A stretch of 64,000 nt of DNA from Agriotes lineatus (lineage: Eukaryota; Arthropoda; Insecta; Coleoptera; Elateridae). Each line of letters begins with the position of its first letter. Position 1 is the stretch's first letter. This document shows positions 47,576 to 59,028 of the stretch, piece by piece. The translations under genes and the position numbers were made by a program. Below the pieces are notes generated by a model. The model saw only the letters and a program-made list of their open reading frames with translations. It had not been told where the DNA came from and did no database searches. The stretch is taken from NCBI GenBank assembly GCA_940337035.1, contig CALNHX010003307.1, positions 89,320 through 153,319 on the forward strand, in the 5' to 3' direction.

Positions 47576-50122
47576 TTACGCCGACGCCATTGCAGTAACC
47601 CTACCGCTGAGCATAGACGTAGGCTTGTTAGCCTGGCTGACGGTTTTGGCGGTAGCGGAACGTAAGGGATGCACCTCGATCCATTTGGTGAATCGGTCCT
47701 GGACAACGAGGAGCCATATGTTGCCTTTCGCGGACCTGGTGAGGGGGCCGATCAAGTCCGTGCTGACGACTTCCCATGGACCTCGGACTCGTGACCAGAA
47801 CATCTTCCCGGCAGGTTGCTGTTGTTGATGTTTATACTGTTGGCATAGTGAACAAGAGCGTACGTATTTATTAACATCCTTCTGCATCCTAGGCCAGTAA
47901 TATAGTTTCTGAATTCTAGCCGTCGTCTTGGTTACTCCCAGGTGTCCTGCGGTGGGTTCGTCATGGCATTCTTGTAGGACTTGGCGACTCTGGGGGTTGG
48001 GGACGCATAGCTTCCATACGGGTTGGAAGCCTTCGGCAAAGTCTTCAGCTACATTTGGAAAGCTTCGATAAAGGTGTCCATTTTTCATTTTCCATGCGCC
48101 GAATGTTGCTGGATCACTTTGCACTAGGCGGGACATTTTTCGGACCCAGGAACATGGGGCGGCTGGCTCCTGGACGACCATGGGGGAGAGGTTGTCCTCG
48201 GGACTTCTTGGAGCTCTGGACAGAGCATCAGCCACGTGGCTGAGGGCTCCTGTACGATACTGGACTTCAAAGTCGTATTGTTGAAGCTCCAGTGCCCACC
48301 TGGCTAGCCGGGCTGAAGGATTCGGGAGGTTTCGAAGCCACTTTAAGCTACGGTGGTCGGTCACTACCTTGAAGTGGTAGCCTTCGATATAGCCTTTGAA
48401 CTTTTTTACTGCAAAGAGCACGGCAAGGCATTCCAACTCGGTGGCGGAATATTTTGTTTCGGCTGGAGTTAAGGATCGACTAGCGTAGGCGATGACCCTT
48501 TCTTGATTCTCCAAGACTTGCATGAGGACGGCTCCTAGTCCGGTGGTGCTAGCGTCTGTCTGTAAGATAAACGGAACGGAGAAATCCGGGCATGCAAGAA
48601 TCGGGGCTGAAGTTAGGGCTTTCTTCAGCCCGTCCAGGGCTTCTTGTTGTCTCTCCGTCCAATTAAATTTGACACCTTTCCGGAGGAGTTCATTCAGGGG
48701 GGATGCTATTCGGGCGAACCCGGGGATAAATTTCCTATACCAGGAAGCCATACCTAGGAAGCGCCGTACGGCCTTGGGTGTCTGAGGGTTGTCCATCTTC
48801 AGGATGGCCTCCACCTTCTCCGGATCCGTTTGTATTCCATCTTCGTTGACGACGTGCCCCAGGTACTTCAATTCTGGCTGGCAGAAATTACACTTCTCTG
48901 GGTGAAGTTGAAGGCCGGCGGACCGTAGTCTCTGGAATACCTCCTGCAGGTGCTTTAGATGGTCCTGGAACATCCGGCTGACGACGATGATGTCGTCGAG
49001 ATAGCAGAACGCGTGTGGCTCGAGCTCTGGACTAATGATCTTATCTAAAAACCGCTGGAACGTGGCCGGCGCGGTCTGAAGGCCGAAGGGGAGGACCTTG
49101 AACTGATACAATCCCCTCCCGGGGACGGTGAAGGCGGATATGGGGCGGCTCTCCATGGCAAGCGGGATTTGCCAATACCCATGCTTCAAATCAAGGGTAC
49201 TTATATACCTGGCCCCACGAAGCTTGTTGAGGATGCCATCGATGAAGGGTAGAGGGTAAGCGTCGGAACAGGTGGCCTCATTCACCTTCCTAAAATCGAT
49301 GCAGAACCGATATTGACCTGAAGGTTTCTTCACCAAAACCACCGGGGAGCTAAACGAGCTGTTGGACGGCTCGATGATTCCTTCTGTCAACATTTTGTCG
49401 ACCTCTTCGTCAATGATGGCTTGCATCGCTGGGTTGCGAGGGTAGTACCGCTGTTTGATGGGCCCCACGCCCTCCTTCAGGGAAATCCGGTATTCCACTA
49501 GTGTCGTAGGGCCACCAGTATCGGGGAATTTTCCCAATTCTTCTTTTAAGAACTCTTCTAGTTGTTCAGACTGCGTAGCGGTCAAGGGTTTAATGCTTGC
49601 CATACCCTCGGGATCCTGTAGCGAGTTCAGAACGACTTTCGTTTGACCTAGTGTCATCACCTGGGAGGCGGGATGAATAACCGCTTGGTATCGGGTAAGG
49701 AAGTCGAGTCCCAAAATCACATCGCTGGAGAGGGTATCAACGACGCGAGCCTGCAGGAGATATGGGTCGTCCTGGATAAAAATGGTGAGTTCGTACTGCC
49801 CTTGGGTGGTAATTATTTGGCCGTCTGCCAACTGGATACGGGCCGAACAGTGTTGTTTATTGATAACTCCTTGTTGTTTAAGGAACCTCTGGAGGGCTTT
49901 TCCCATATATGATTTGGCGGCGCCCGTGTCGACTAGGGCTTTGAATAGCCTTCCCCTAATGACTATTGGCAGGAACAACCGGGCATCGATGGTAGATACT
50001 TGGGACGACGGGTTCGGGACCCGGCTGTGGAAGTTTCGGACCCGTTGAAGCCATCTGGACCACTTAGGGTGCTGTATTTGACGAGAAGAGGCCCTGGCCT
50101 TCTGGTGTCGAGGATGCCTCAC
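47576..50122 (-). CDS. pol: gypsy pol: protease, reverse transcriptase, RNase H, integrase N terminus
   Basis: One open frame of 848 codons. Aspartic protease: ALVDTGAAKSYMG near residue 62-74. Reverse transcriptase: YRFCIDFRKVN, LDLKHGYWQI, VLPFGLQTAPATFQ, and FCYLDDIIVV with the YLDD catalytic pair. RNase H: LQTDASTTGLGAV, YSATELECLA, VVTDHRSL. Integrase zinc finger HDEPTAGHLG...CSLCQQYK and the first catalytic Asp in VSTDLIGPL. The last 18 or so residues derive from the inserted DNA beyond 47630. The remaining integrase lies at 44550-45341. The open frame suggests activity in the recent past. Confidence 0.92.
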   Translation of the reverse strand: MRHPRHQKARASSRQIQHPKWSRWLQRVRNFHSRVPNPSSQVSTIDARLFLPIVIRGRLFKALVDTGAAKSYMGKALQRFLKQQGVINKQHCSARIQLADGQIITTQGQYELTIFIQDDPYLLQARVVDTLSSDVILGLDFLTRYQAVIHPASQVMTLGQTKVVLNSLQDPEGMASIKPLTATQSEQLEEFLKEELGKFPDTGGPTTLVEYRISLKEGVGPIKQRYYPRNPAMQAIIDEEVDKMLTEGIIEPSNSSFSSPVVLVKKPSGQYRFCIDFRKVNEATCSDAYPLPFIDGILNKLRGARYISTLDLKHGYWQIPLAMESRPISAFTVPGRGLYQFKVLPFGLQTAPATFQRFLDKIISPELEPHAFCYLDDIIVVSRMFQDHLKHLQEVFQRLRSAGLQLHPEKCNFCQPELKYLGHVVNEDGIQTDPEKVEAILKMDNPQTPKAVRRFLGMASWYRKFIPGFARIASPLNELLRKGVKFNWTERQQEALDGLKKALTSAPILACPDFSVPFILQTDASTTGLGAVLMQVLENQERVIAYASRSLTPAETKYSATELECLAVLFAVKKFKGYIEGYHFKVVTDHRSLKWLRNLPNPSARLARWALELQQYDFEVQYRTGALSHVADALSRAPRSPEDNLSPMVVQEPAAPCSWVRKMSRLVQSDPATFGAWKMKNGHLYRSFPNVAEDFAEGFQPVWKLCVPNPQSRQVLQECHDEPTAGHLGVTKTTARIQKLYYWPRMQKDVNKYVRSCSLCQQYKHQQQQPAGKMFWSRVRGPWEVVSTDLIGPLTRSAKGNIWLLVVQDRFTKWIEVHPLRSATAKTVSQANKPTSMLSGRVTAMASA

Positions 50123-51254
50123 ATGTCTCGACGGCCGGAAGCGTTTCCCGACCTTCTACAGTGGCAGTCCCTCGTTAGTGTACCTGTTTTGCCACACCAC
50201 GAACAAAAGAGTTTCGGAGGTCGTTGGCATTGAAATCTTCGGTGGCCCCGTTGTCCACACTTCCAGCAGTTTTCGGTGCGGCTGTATGCGGTACGGGTCG
50301 AGGGAGTAGGGGACTTGGGAGCTGCAGGTACCCGTTGGTTGACTTCTGGGGTTTGTATAGACGAAACTATGGGTGCCTTAAAACTCTGGCTGAAGACTAC
50401 CTTGGATTTTCCAGGTTGGTACGCCGTCTCCGCCATGTAAGCTTGACTGGCTGTCGGGGGTGGTTGGAAGGAGGATTGCTCCAACTGGAGGGCTTCGAAC
50501 TCTTCTGCCATTTGCACCAGCTCATCTAGTTTGCGAAAATCCTTCCGGCATACATAAAGTTTGTATTCCGGGCGAAGGTTTTCGTAGATACGTTCCAGCT
50601 GATCCTGCTCTCTAGTAACTCCGAACCTGCGTAGCAGCGTCTGGAGGGCGGTGACGAAGTCGGATACGGATTCCTTCTGGCCCTGTGTTCGGTTCCTGAT
50701 CTCTTCGACCATCCGGAATTGAAAGCGCTGGGGTAAGTATTGATTGTGGAAAGCGGTCACAAAATTGTCCCAGTTTCTCCATTTTTGTTTGTTGTTCCTA
50801 ATCCACAGCAATGCCTTTCCCTTAAAGAGCTCGGGCAACGCGGTTAGGACTTCCTGTTCTCGAAACTGGTAACACGTCGATGTTCCTCGATCCTTTCTAG
50901 AAAGGAAATGGGGTCTGAGGTACCGTCAAACTTTAGGCCCCATTTTCTAATGCTATTACAAATCTGGGCATTATTAAGTCTCGGAGGATCTGGACTTTGC
51001 TCTATTTCCTGACTCTCCCGGTGGTCGTCCTCTTCTACTTCTCCTTGACGCTCGCTTTGTGTATCCTCTTCCTCTTGATCTCCTCTCAAATGTCTTGAGA
51101 TTCTCTGTCTCAATTGTTGTACAGTACCTTCTGCTTCTAGCCCCACTGCGGTCGCGAGTCCTCGGAGGTCCTCTGCTTTGAGATTGTAGATCCACCCTAC
51201 TTTTACTCTCGGGGGGCCCACTGGTGTGCTGTCGTCCCTTTCTTGGTCTACCAT
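50119..51254 (-). pseudogene. gag: gypsy gag, one frameshift
   Basis: The N-terminal part (51254-50844) has a SAP-like segment (YNLKAEDLRGLATAVGLEAE), an acidic linker and the start of the capsid region (GLKFDGTSDPISFLERIEEH). The frame then shifts near 50850. The second part (to 50119) continues the capsid with ALLWIRNNKQKWRNWDNF and ends with nucleocapsid knuckles: CWKCGQRGHRRFQC is canonical CCHC, while the following CSWCGKTGTLTRDC has Thr in place of His. The gag end adjoins the pol start, as in elements that use frameshifting or readthrough. Packages the RNA and forms the particle. Confidence 0.85.
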
Positions 51255-51402
51255 TTTAAATCTGCGAACCGAGTTTGTATAGAAAATCTATAGTATTCAG
51301 ATAACCAAATTTAAACAAATATTTTTCAGGTCCCGGATGCCAAATTCTAGTTCTGGAGCTTCCGGCGGGTGCTTGCTAATCTCTATGCATATCTGAGCTC
51401 AG

Positions 51403-51420
51403 GTCCCTGCTCGGGCGCCA
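51403..51420 (-). promoter_or_regulatory. Primer-binding site, tRNA-Lys type
   Basis: TGGCGCCCGAGCAGGGAC on the minus strand, directly after the CA end of the 5' LTR. It matches the complement of a lysine tRNA 3' end with one G:U-type difference. It sets the start of minus-strand DNA synthesis. Confidence 0.8.
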
Positions 51421-52783
51421 TGAAACGGTACTAGCCCTCTGCTAATTAGGGCTAGTGAATTTAATAAATTTCCTTCGGGTATCTTCTTAGTCGGAGATAA
51501 TTTGGTTCAGCCAGATATACACTTGGAAATTAGCAAGCAAACACTTGGATAATTTTAGACAGTTTAATTATAATGTTCAATATTTACAAACATAAGTATC
51601 ACTCTTAAGAAATCAAATAAAATGTATTTTACAATTAATCTAATTAATTATGCTGGGCGTCCAGTTGCCAGTTCCTTACGCGCCGACAACCCGTTTTGCA
51701 TCTGTGCATGGAGGGTCCGATTGGCCGCAATCTGCAGAAATCGACGGGACGCTACTGGCCGGGGAGACGATTTGCCCAAAGTAATTTGCAGTGGTGCCAA
51801 CCTTCGCGCACGAAGGTCACGTTCGACGTTGAAAACCGCGTGTAGCTGCAAATATAGGTTAATTCGAATATGTTATGTTTTTCGCCTTACGACACCGTGC
51901 TAGCGTTGTAATTCTCGTGGATACGTTGAAGTGTTTGTGCGAGTTGCGGCCGGAGGGGAAGTTGTCGACGTTTGTCCACCTGGAGTTCCGGTTCGTGGAG
52001 GCGACTTCGACAGCTCATGGCCTCGAGGGCGCCGCAGATCTCCGGTGTTACGACAGGGAGATGTTTCGAACGGTAAGTCCAGTCCTGTAGTCAAACAGAA
52101 ATTAAGTGCAATCTTAAAGGGGCCTTCAAGGTCGACTTCGTGTCGGCCTTTATTAACAAGAAATTTGTCCGGCTCGGGCCGCGCAAATGTTATGTTATTC
52201 GGTGGATTTATTTAGTGTTACGAAATTGAGATATGAAACGGCCTGGTTGTTAAACCCTCGTTTCGAATATGTCTTCCAGGAAATTTTGATACAATTATTT
52301 ACTAATGTCCTCCAGGAGATGTTTCAAAATTTATTAGTTCAGGATATTAACAGGTATCAGGTTAATCAGCGAAACGGTTTCCCATTCGTGGGCGTCGCTT
52401 CTGAAAGCTGATTCTTCGGGAAATGAGCTCAATTAAATACTAGCTAGGAACACGGTCTCCAAGACTGGAGGCTTCGGGTTCGACTGTAGCTAATGGAAGA
52501 TACTAATGTGGGGACGGGAAAAATTCTCTCTCAAAATTCGCTCCGTGCTTACTTTTATACGTTTTGGCGTCGTGTTATCGTGGTAACCACCACGTCCATC
52601 CTCTGGTGGGGACGAGCGGCGCGCGGATTGTTTATTTGCAATTTTCGGCGCAGCCCGCACTGGAGACGGCTTATCTCACCCTCGGACGTTGGCAAGAAGC
52701 GATAATGCTTGAAGGGGCGAAGTGTAAATTTAATTACATTGTTTAATGTCCTGATGACAAATTTAGACGAGGCGAGCGTTACA
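51421..52783 (-). repeat. 5' LTR of the gypsy element
   Basis: 1363 bp; begins TGTAACGC and ends CCGTTTCA on the minus strand. Holds the promoter by position. Contains about 80 bp near its start (52695-52768) absent from the other LTR; either a deletion there or an insertion here. Confidence 0.9.
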
Positions 52784-53000
52784 GTATAATTCTTCACGGT
52801 CGTGGGAATCAGCCTGCGGTTATTTAAAGTTCGTTAAAATTATTTTCGCGCGAGAAATGGACAAGTTTATGCCTGCAGGTTTTTAGGGTCTTATATTCAT
52901 TTACTTGAGCGGGCGGCTCGCATTCTGTTCGTTGCTTTCGTCTGTGAACAGTGCCTTGTTGTCTTATATTTATACAACTTTGTGAGTTTTGCGCTTTAAA

Positions 53001-53700
53001 ATGGAGGAGTTATCCGTAATTGCAATCCTCGATTGGTTCAAGAATGGCTTTCATACCAACGATGATTTTATATTAGTGGCTTTCAAAATCATCCAACATA
53101 AGTTAACTAACGGTGGTGTAATTCTAACGCCTGAAGATTGGATCAATTATTTTGAACTGCGCCAGAGAGTTGAAACAATAAATTGGAGCAAGAAGTTCAA
53201 TGGCCAGTATAGCAGTAAGTAAAAAATATTTCCTATTTTATCATGTAAAAATAATTAACAATTAACAATTTGCAGAGAGAGCTATCTACGAAAATGGTTA
53301 ATCAGTTAGGGGAACTGTCATACAACACACGGGCGGTTCTAGTGCACCCCGTCAGCAGAATTTAGACATTTTACCTCATAACAGGGGTGCTAAGCGTGGC
53401 TTGGATGAGACGAATTGTGCAGGTCCATCGGGTGTGAATAATGCGTCTACAAATGTAAGTACCCCATACCTTTTATATTTTACATGAATCATTTCTGCTT
53501 TTATACAAACTAAAAAAAATCTAAGTAGATGTAACCTTGTAGATCCAATTTTTGTTACAAAATAAATAAATCAATGTTTCTTATTTTTTAGGAGCAATCT
53601 GGGCTTAAATACATACAAAAAATTTTACACCGAGGCGATGACCTTAACTTTCAAATTCAAAGAGGTTGAGGATACGCGTAATCCTGTCATATGGCTTCGT
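53001..53700 (+). pseudogene. Polinton polymerase region, 5' exons
   Basis: Three exon-like segments with splice sites: 53001-53214 (MEELSVIAILDWFKNG start, donor GTAAGT), 53276-53454 (contains HTGGSSAPRQQN and a polar tail, donor GTAAGT) and 53592-53700 (FYTEAMTLTFKFKEVED, donor GTGAGT). The next exon starts at 53924. The second segment has a stop and frame change. Placed at the polymerase gene's 5' end by position and continuity; function of this N-terminal part is unknown. Confidence 0.6.
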
Positions 53701-53923
53701 GTGAGTATAAAAACTTATGTTGTAATGTATTGAAAAAGACAAAAACATTCTAAAATTTTAGCTCTGTTTTTAAATATGCAGAATTTAAAAATTCTAAAAA
53801 GATATTCATAGTTTAATTATTTAAACAAAATTTGTACAGTTATATACTCAATCGACGTCCAATATTTCGAAATATGTTAATAAATCGGTTCGACAGTTTA
53901 ACTTATTGAAATTCTTCTTACAG

Positions 53924-56900
53924 AATGCATTCGATGAAATCATTGACCACATCACTCGAGGTTCAGCGGGGGATGACAAGATAGGTTTAGTTTTAAGAAA
54001 TGATAATTTTGCTGACAAACCTATACGCATTTCTTTCCGACGGGTAGATCAGTTGAACACTAACGTTGTAATTGCTACCTTAGAGAAAATTCTTCAATCG
54101 AATGCCAAATTTTTTGCTTATAATAAAATGCAATTACACGTAAACCGTGTTACTTTACCTGCTTGGTATGGAAAAAACCGTAGCAGAATGACTGGAGTTA
54201 GTTTTGAGGAGTTTTCTCGAAGGAAACCTGGTATATTAACTGTAACAAATGATGACAATTATTGTCTTGCCCGGGCTCTTATTCTGGCCAAAGCTTGGAA
54301 GGACAATGATCCAGATTTGCACCTCTACAAAACAGGTTATCCAATTCTAACTCAAAAATTCTACGAGCTTTGTGCCAACGCCGGTGTTGATCTGGGGGAT
54401 AGCGCAACGCGAGAACACATACAACAATTCCAACTGTATCTATCTAATTACACCATTAGTCGCGTCAATAAAGCCTTTTTCTCGGAAGTCCTCAGAAGCC
54501 TTTTGGAGCGGGGACGAAATGATTTATATTGTTTAAACAATATGTATGATAATTATGTAGATTTTTTTTATACCATATCCATTGAAAATGAGGAAAAAAG
54601 AGATATTTATGATATGAGAACGTATTTTTACACGAACCAAATTTATGCGTCTCACAAAATGTCTGCAATACATGTATTAATCTTGGCGATATCGAACAGG
54701 CTTGTAACATTTGCGGTCCACGTCAACATATATTTAAAAATAACCCCGTTCAAAGTTTGTTAGATTATATATCTAAATTAGTCGATATTGCTAACGTTTT
54801 TGCTCTAGCGCATAACATGAAAGGATATGACGGATCCTCTATTATGCAAAATATTATTAAAATCAGAAAAAGTGGGCTCCAAAAGTTCTTGCTAACGGTA
54901 CAAAAATAATGTGTATCACCTGTCCTAACGTTAAATTCATAGATTCTCTCAAATTTTTACCTGTAGCTTTAGCTAAGCTACCAAAAACGTTTAAATTTGA
55001 AGCTTCAAAAGGATACTTCCCCCATTTATTTAACAAAATAGAGAATCAAAATTATATTGGAGTAATGCCTCCAATACATTACTATATGGCTGATGAAATG
55101 TCGTCTTCGGCTCGATCCGAATTCCTTGAGTGGTATAATGCTGAAATCGTTCAGAATGTAGTATTTGACATGCAAGAAGCAATTATCAAATACTGCATTC
55201 AAGATGTCGATATATTGCGCAAGGCTTGTATAGAGTTTTGGGTTCGTTATACCAGCGAAAATGGGGTAGATCCTTTTAGAGAGTGTAGTACGATAGCAGG
55301 CGGTTGTAGTTTAGTTTACCGACGAAATTTTTTAAAAGAAAATACTATAGCCATTATTCCACCGGGCGGATACAGGTTAGGGGATAGACAATCTATGATT
55401 GCCATCAAATGGCTTTTGTGGGTCGAGAACGAACAAGGTATCGCAATTCAACATGCCGGTAATAATAGAGAAGTTCGATTGCCTGAAGGTCTTTTGGTAG
55501 ATGGCTTTTGTGCAGAGACAAACACTGTTTATAATTTCTACGGTTGCTACTTCCGCGGTTGTGAGTTATGTTACCCTGACCAAACCGTCGACTTAGGAAA
55601 AGTAAAAAATGATACAATGTTTGTTCGTCGCGAAGCAATAGAAGCATCTGCGTCAAGGATTAGAAGAGCTGGTTATACACTTATAGAGATGTGGGAATGT
55701 AAATTTAATTTATTTTTGAAATTTAACCATAATGCTGCCAATTTTGTAAACAATAACAATATTATTAGAAATACGCCATTAAATCCGCGAGATAGTTTTT
55801 TTGGTGGGCGTACTAATGCTGTAAAACTATATTATACATGCCGAGAAAACGAACAGATAAAGTATTTCGATGTTTGTAGCCTTTATCCTTACGTAAACAA
55901 ATATGGCAAGTACCCTGTAGGACAGCCTAAAGTATACGTTGGAGATGAGGAGTGTAGACAACTTCCTTTCGATTCCATTGAGGGCTTAATCAAATGCACT
56001 GTATTACCGCCCCAAAATCTTTATCATCCGGTTTTACCTCTTAGAATGCATGGAAAACTAATGTTCGTTCTCTGCAGGTTATGTGCGGAAACCAGTTTCG
56101 CTGATGACTGCAACCATGCAGAAGATTCGCGTAAGTTTACGGGGCCGATGAGTTAAGAAAAGGTGTTGAATTGGGATACCGCGTGCTCGAATTCCATGAA
56201 ATATGGTTGTATGACGTTGTTCAATACAACAGGGACACTAAAACCGGCGGTCTATTTTCAGGCTATGTGGATAATTTTTTAAAATTGAAACAAGAATGTA
56301 GTGGATGGCCTGCTTGGTGTAACGACGAAATTTCTAAGGAACAGTATTTAACAGAATATTTAGAAAGAGAAGGCGTAACCTTAGATAAAGAAAAAATGCT
56401 CGAATCCAGGTATGCGTTATATCTCGAAATTAAAATTAAATGCACTCTGGGGCAAACTTGGTCAAAGGGAGAATTTGATGCAGACAAGTATTGTTTCAGA
56501 ATCCCATGAATTTTTTTAACTTATGACTGATCCTTCAATAGAAGTTCATTCAATTATGATAGTTGATGATGAAGTAATAATTGTAACCTGGGATAGACCT
56601 GATGCGGGGATAGTGCCTCTCAAAACTGTCAATGTTGTATTAACTGCGTATACTACTGCCAATGCGAGACTTAAGTTGTACAAATATTTGGACCGATTAG
56701 GACGTTGTGTATTGTATTTTGACACGGATTCGTGCATAACGACTCAAAAACCCGGTGAATGGTCACCCCCCGTGGGTGATTTTTTGGGGGATATGACGGA
56801 CGAGATGGCGGAATATGGGCCAGGTAGTTACATAACGGAATTTGTTAGCGATCTTTTAAGGTGTTTTCGACAAATAAGGACGATTATGAATTTGTTTACA

Positions 56901-56945
56901 AAGTTAAAGGCATAACTTTAAATTATAAAAATGTTGAAAAAGTAA
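53924..56945 (+). pseudogene. polB: Polinton protein-primed DNA polymerase B
   Basis: Replicates the element. N-terminal domain 53924-54600 (NAFDEIIDHITRGSAGDDKI, then VTNDDNYCLARALILAK). A frame switch leads to CNTC/CNIC zinc-like cysteines and ALAHNMKGYDG (exonuclease motif II, near 54810). 54909-56156 carries IKYCIQDVDILRKACIEFW (exonuclease motif III) and FDVCSLYPYVN (polymerase motif A). Motif B (LWGK-like) is near 56440 in another frame. 56523-56915 has VLYFDTDSC (motif C). The end (KDDYEFVYKVKGITLNYKN) runs into capsid sequence at about 56945, so the C terminus is deleted. At least four frame breaks. Confidence 0.88.
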
Positions 56946-57416
56946 AAACGTTATTCGTAGTAGTGTCATCCATTTTATTGGCTGTGTCGTTGTACCATAG
57001 TGTGCATGTTATATGAGATGATTTTGCACCATTACCGTAATTCAGCAGAGTTTCAATGTATGAGCGGTATGCGTATGTATTGTTTGGGGGGCTCACAAGC
57101 TTCTGATTCAAATACACCTCAACTTGATTAAACATAGAGTGCATCCAATTATTAACAGAGGCTACAGCATCATTGTCGGTTAATGATCTTGTTTAACAAT
57201 TTTAGCAGTAATGTATAACATGGTCTGACTTAAATCGATATAATCGTTACCGTTTCCAGGCACAATAAATTCAATCGGTGCATCGTCGTTAAGCGAAGAA
57301 AGAGGTTTGTAAAAAATCCATTGTCCATTTTCAATGCTGGTCTGGGTCGCCGGTAAAGCGAACAAATCTAGCTCAGATTTAACACACTCGCAAGACTGTG
57401 CATGCAAAAACGCCAT
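56923..57416 (-). pseudogene. Polinton major capsid protein, N-terminal fragment
   Basis: Starts MAFLHAQSCECVKSELDLFA, then GQWIFYKPLSS and PIEFIVPGNGNDYIDLSQTM. After a frame change near 57180 it continues WMHSMFNQVEVYLNQKL and YAYRSYIETLLNYGNGAKSS. This is the start of the double jelly-roll capsid protein of Polintons (the F54H12.2-like family in worms). The rest was removed by the internal deletion that also truncated polB. Confidence 0.8.
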
Positions 57417-57424
57417 TGTGAAAA

Positions 57425-57838
57425 CTACTTGCTGGTAAAGATATCGGCGTAGGTGGGCTTGACCAGCTTTTTCCTAGCGATTTTTCTTGTAGACTGATTG
57501 TAATTCAGAGTGCGTTGCCTTTTATATCCCGATCCTTCCATTAGATTATCTATTTTTCTGTCGGCTTTACGTTTGAGATTCTTTCCAGCCTCCTGTACAC
57601 GGTTATGAAACGCTTCTTTTATCGGCCGATTTTCAGTAACATCCCCTAAAATGTTAGCACTTGTCCTTACAGCTTCTTTTCCAACAACTTTAGCACCGGT
57701 TTTAAAAAGAGGTAGGATACTACGAAATTTTCCTCCAAGAAAACTTCCGATCCATGCCCTTTTTGGTAGGGTGGACCTCTGTAAATCGCTCCAATCCCTT
57801 TGCCGGCCTGATTGGTGTAGTATTGTTGATAAGGACAA
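57425..57838 (-). CDS. Polinton capsid-associated protein (Arg/Lys-rich)
   Basis: 137 codons from ATG 57838, ending 9 bases before the capsid gene start. Middle segment SFLGGKFRSILPLFKTGAKV with VGKEAVRTSANILGDV, then a basic C terminus (RKADRKIDNLMEGSGYKRQR). I recognise it as the small basic protein encoded next to the capsid gene in insect Polintons, probably a minor virion or core protein. The frame is intact in this copy. Confidence 0.65.
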   Translation of the reverse strand: MSLSTILHQSGRQRDWSDLQRSTLPKRAWIGSFLGGKFRSILPLFKTGAKVVGKEAVRTSANILGDVTENRPIKEAFHNRVQEAGKNLKRKADRKIDNLMEGSGYKRQRTLNYNQSTRKIARKKLVKPTYADIFTSK

Positions 57839-58005
57839 TCCATAGCAGCTACTGTAACCTCTTAAAGTGCAGTTTTAAACTCAACCCGACGTTTCGGTCC
57901 TTATATTTATATCGATATTCTCAAACTCCCTCTTCATAACATTTATATAATGAGTCGGCGAAAATATGGCGTCTTTGTGACAACCGTAATTATAATTATC
58001 AGAGG

Positions 58006-58641
58006 TCACGTTAACAATAAGAAGACGCGGTAGTAAATAAACATTTGTGATGGTAAACCAACCCAGATATTTGCGGGGTGGCTGGGTACAGGTGCTTCAA
58101 CTATATTTATATCAGGTTTATAACCAAGTTGTAAAGCCAGACGTTGTGAAAATCCTAACATTTTCAATGAAGATGTTTTAATTTCAAGGGACACTCGTTT
58201 TGTTACTCTATTATATTGAAAATTCAGCAACTTTTCTAATAACTTGTGATTGTTAATTTTGGCTGTAATATGTTCAATGCTTTCATAATTGCCGGGCTGA
58301 ATACAGATTACGTGCCATCCATCGTTACCATAGTAAATTTGCTCTATATCACTTTTAAAATATGCATTAGCGGTTTGCATTACTTTTTTCAACTCAGTAT
58401 ACGTTTCTTCTCCGCTTTGCTCTTTAGGTATTTCTGTGCGATAATAGACTAGATTTTCTGTATCTGTCACTGCCAAAAAGGAACATGGATATTGCACTTC
58501 AGCAATACCTGTAACCCATTGACCTGGTAGTCTTATTCGTTTAGGTAGCTGCGTTGTGAATTGTGCTGTGGTGTTATTTGGAAAATAGCCCATAGAACTA
58601 TTGCTCAGGAAAGTTATATAGAACTCGTCGTCTGTATTCAT
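58006..58641 (-). pseudogene. Polinton minor capsid (penton-like) protein
   Basis: Starts MNTDDEFYITFLSNSSMGYF, PNNTTAQFTTQLPKRIRLPG, then WVTGIAEVQYPCSF, the conserved start of Polinton minor capsid proteins, thought to form capsid vertices as a single jelly roll. The C terminus after LPSQMFIY shifts frame and stops within a few residues, so the end is altered. 57840-58005 between it and the next gene is non-coding. Confidence 0.78.
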
Positions 58642-59028
58642 ATTTGTTGAAGTTTAGTTGCAGGAATCAAGGAGTTGAACTTGTCGTTATAATTTCTCCA
58701 CTTTACAAAATACTCTTTGCGATGACCGCGCCCTCTTTCTTTTAACACTTGTTCGACTTTAAACAAGGCGTTATCATCCAAAGTCACTGGCTGTAATTCC
58801 TCTTCATAAAAGACACCCTCTATCGTATCGTTGTTTAAATCAGCTATTTCGTACACAGGTGGCATTCTAATAATCACTTTTTTAATTATAAACACTTCGC
58901 CGTTCCAATTAGTTTCATATTCTTTCTCGAATGCTTCTTTCGTTCTACTAATTCTTACATGTTGGTTCACTTTATATTTGGGCTTCCTGTCGACTCCCAT
59001 CCCGTTTCTGTACAGATTGTGCCACACT

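Larger units (their letters stand above)
45268..47630. mobile_element. 2.36-kb insertion of unknown class in the integrase
   Basis: Integrase codons stop at 47631 and resume at 45267, with GCC present on both sides (a possible 3-bp duplication). The insert has no terminal inverted repeat that I can see. It contains a short inverted GTTAAACAGAT pair near 45280 and 45352, an AT-rich middle, two small tandem arrays and the 121-bp CCG-rich array, and then AATAAA near 47514. It may be a non-autonomous element or a large solo LTR; I cannot decide. Confidence 0.6.
42332..52783 (-). mobile_element. Ty3/gypsy LTR retrotransposon, 10.45 kb
   Basis: Two LTRs (42332-43612 and 51421-52783) bracket gag, pol and a third ORF on the minus strand. 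The flanking duplication is GTAT on both sides (42328-42331, 52784-52787). The LTRs differ at roughly twenty positions plus one gap of about 80 bp near the 52.7-kb end. This copy is therefore not brand new, and gag and integrase are broken while protease-RT-RNase H is open. No transmembrane env-like ORF was seen. About 2.4 kb of the length is a later insertion at 45268-47630. Confidence 0.92.
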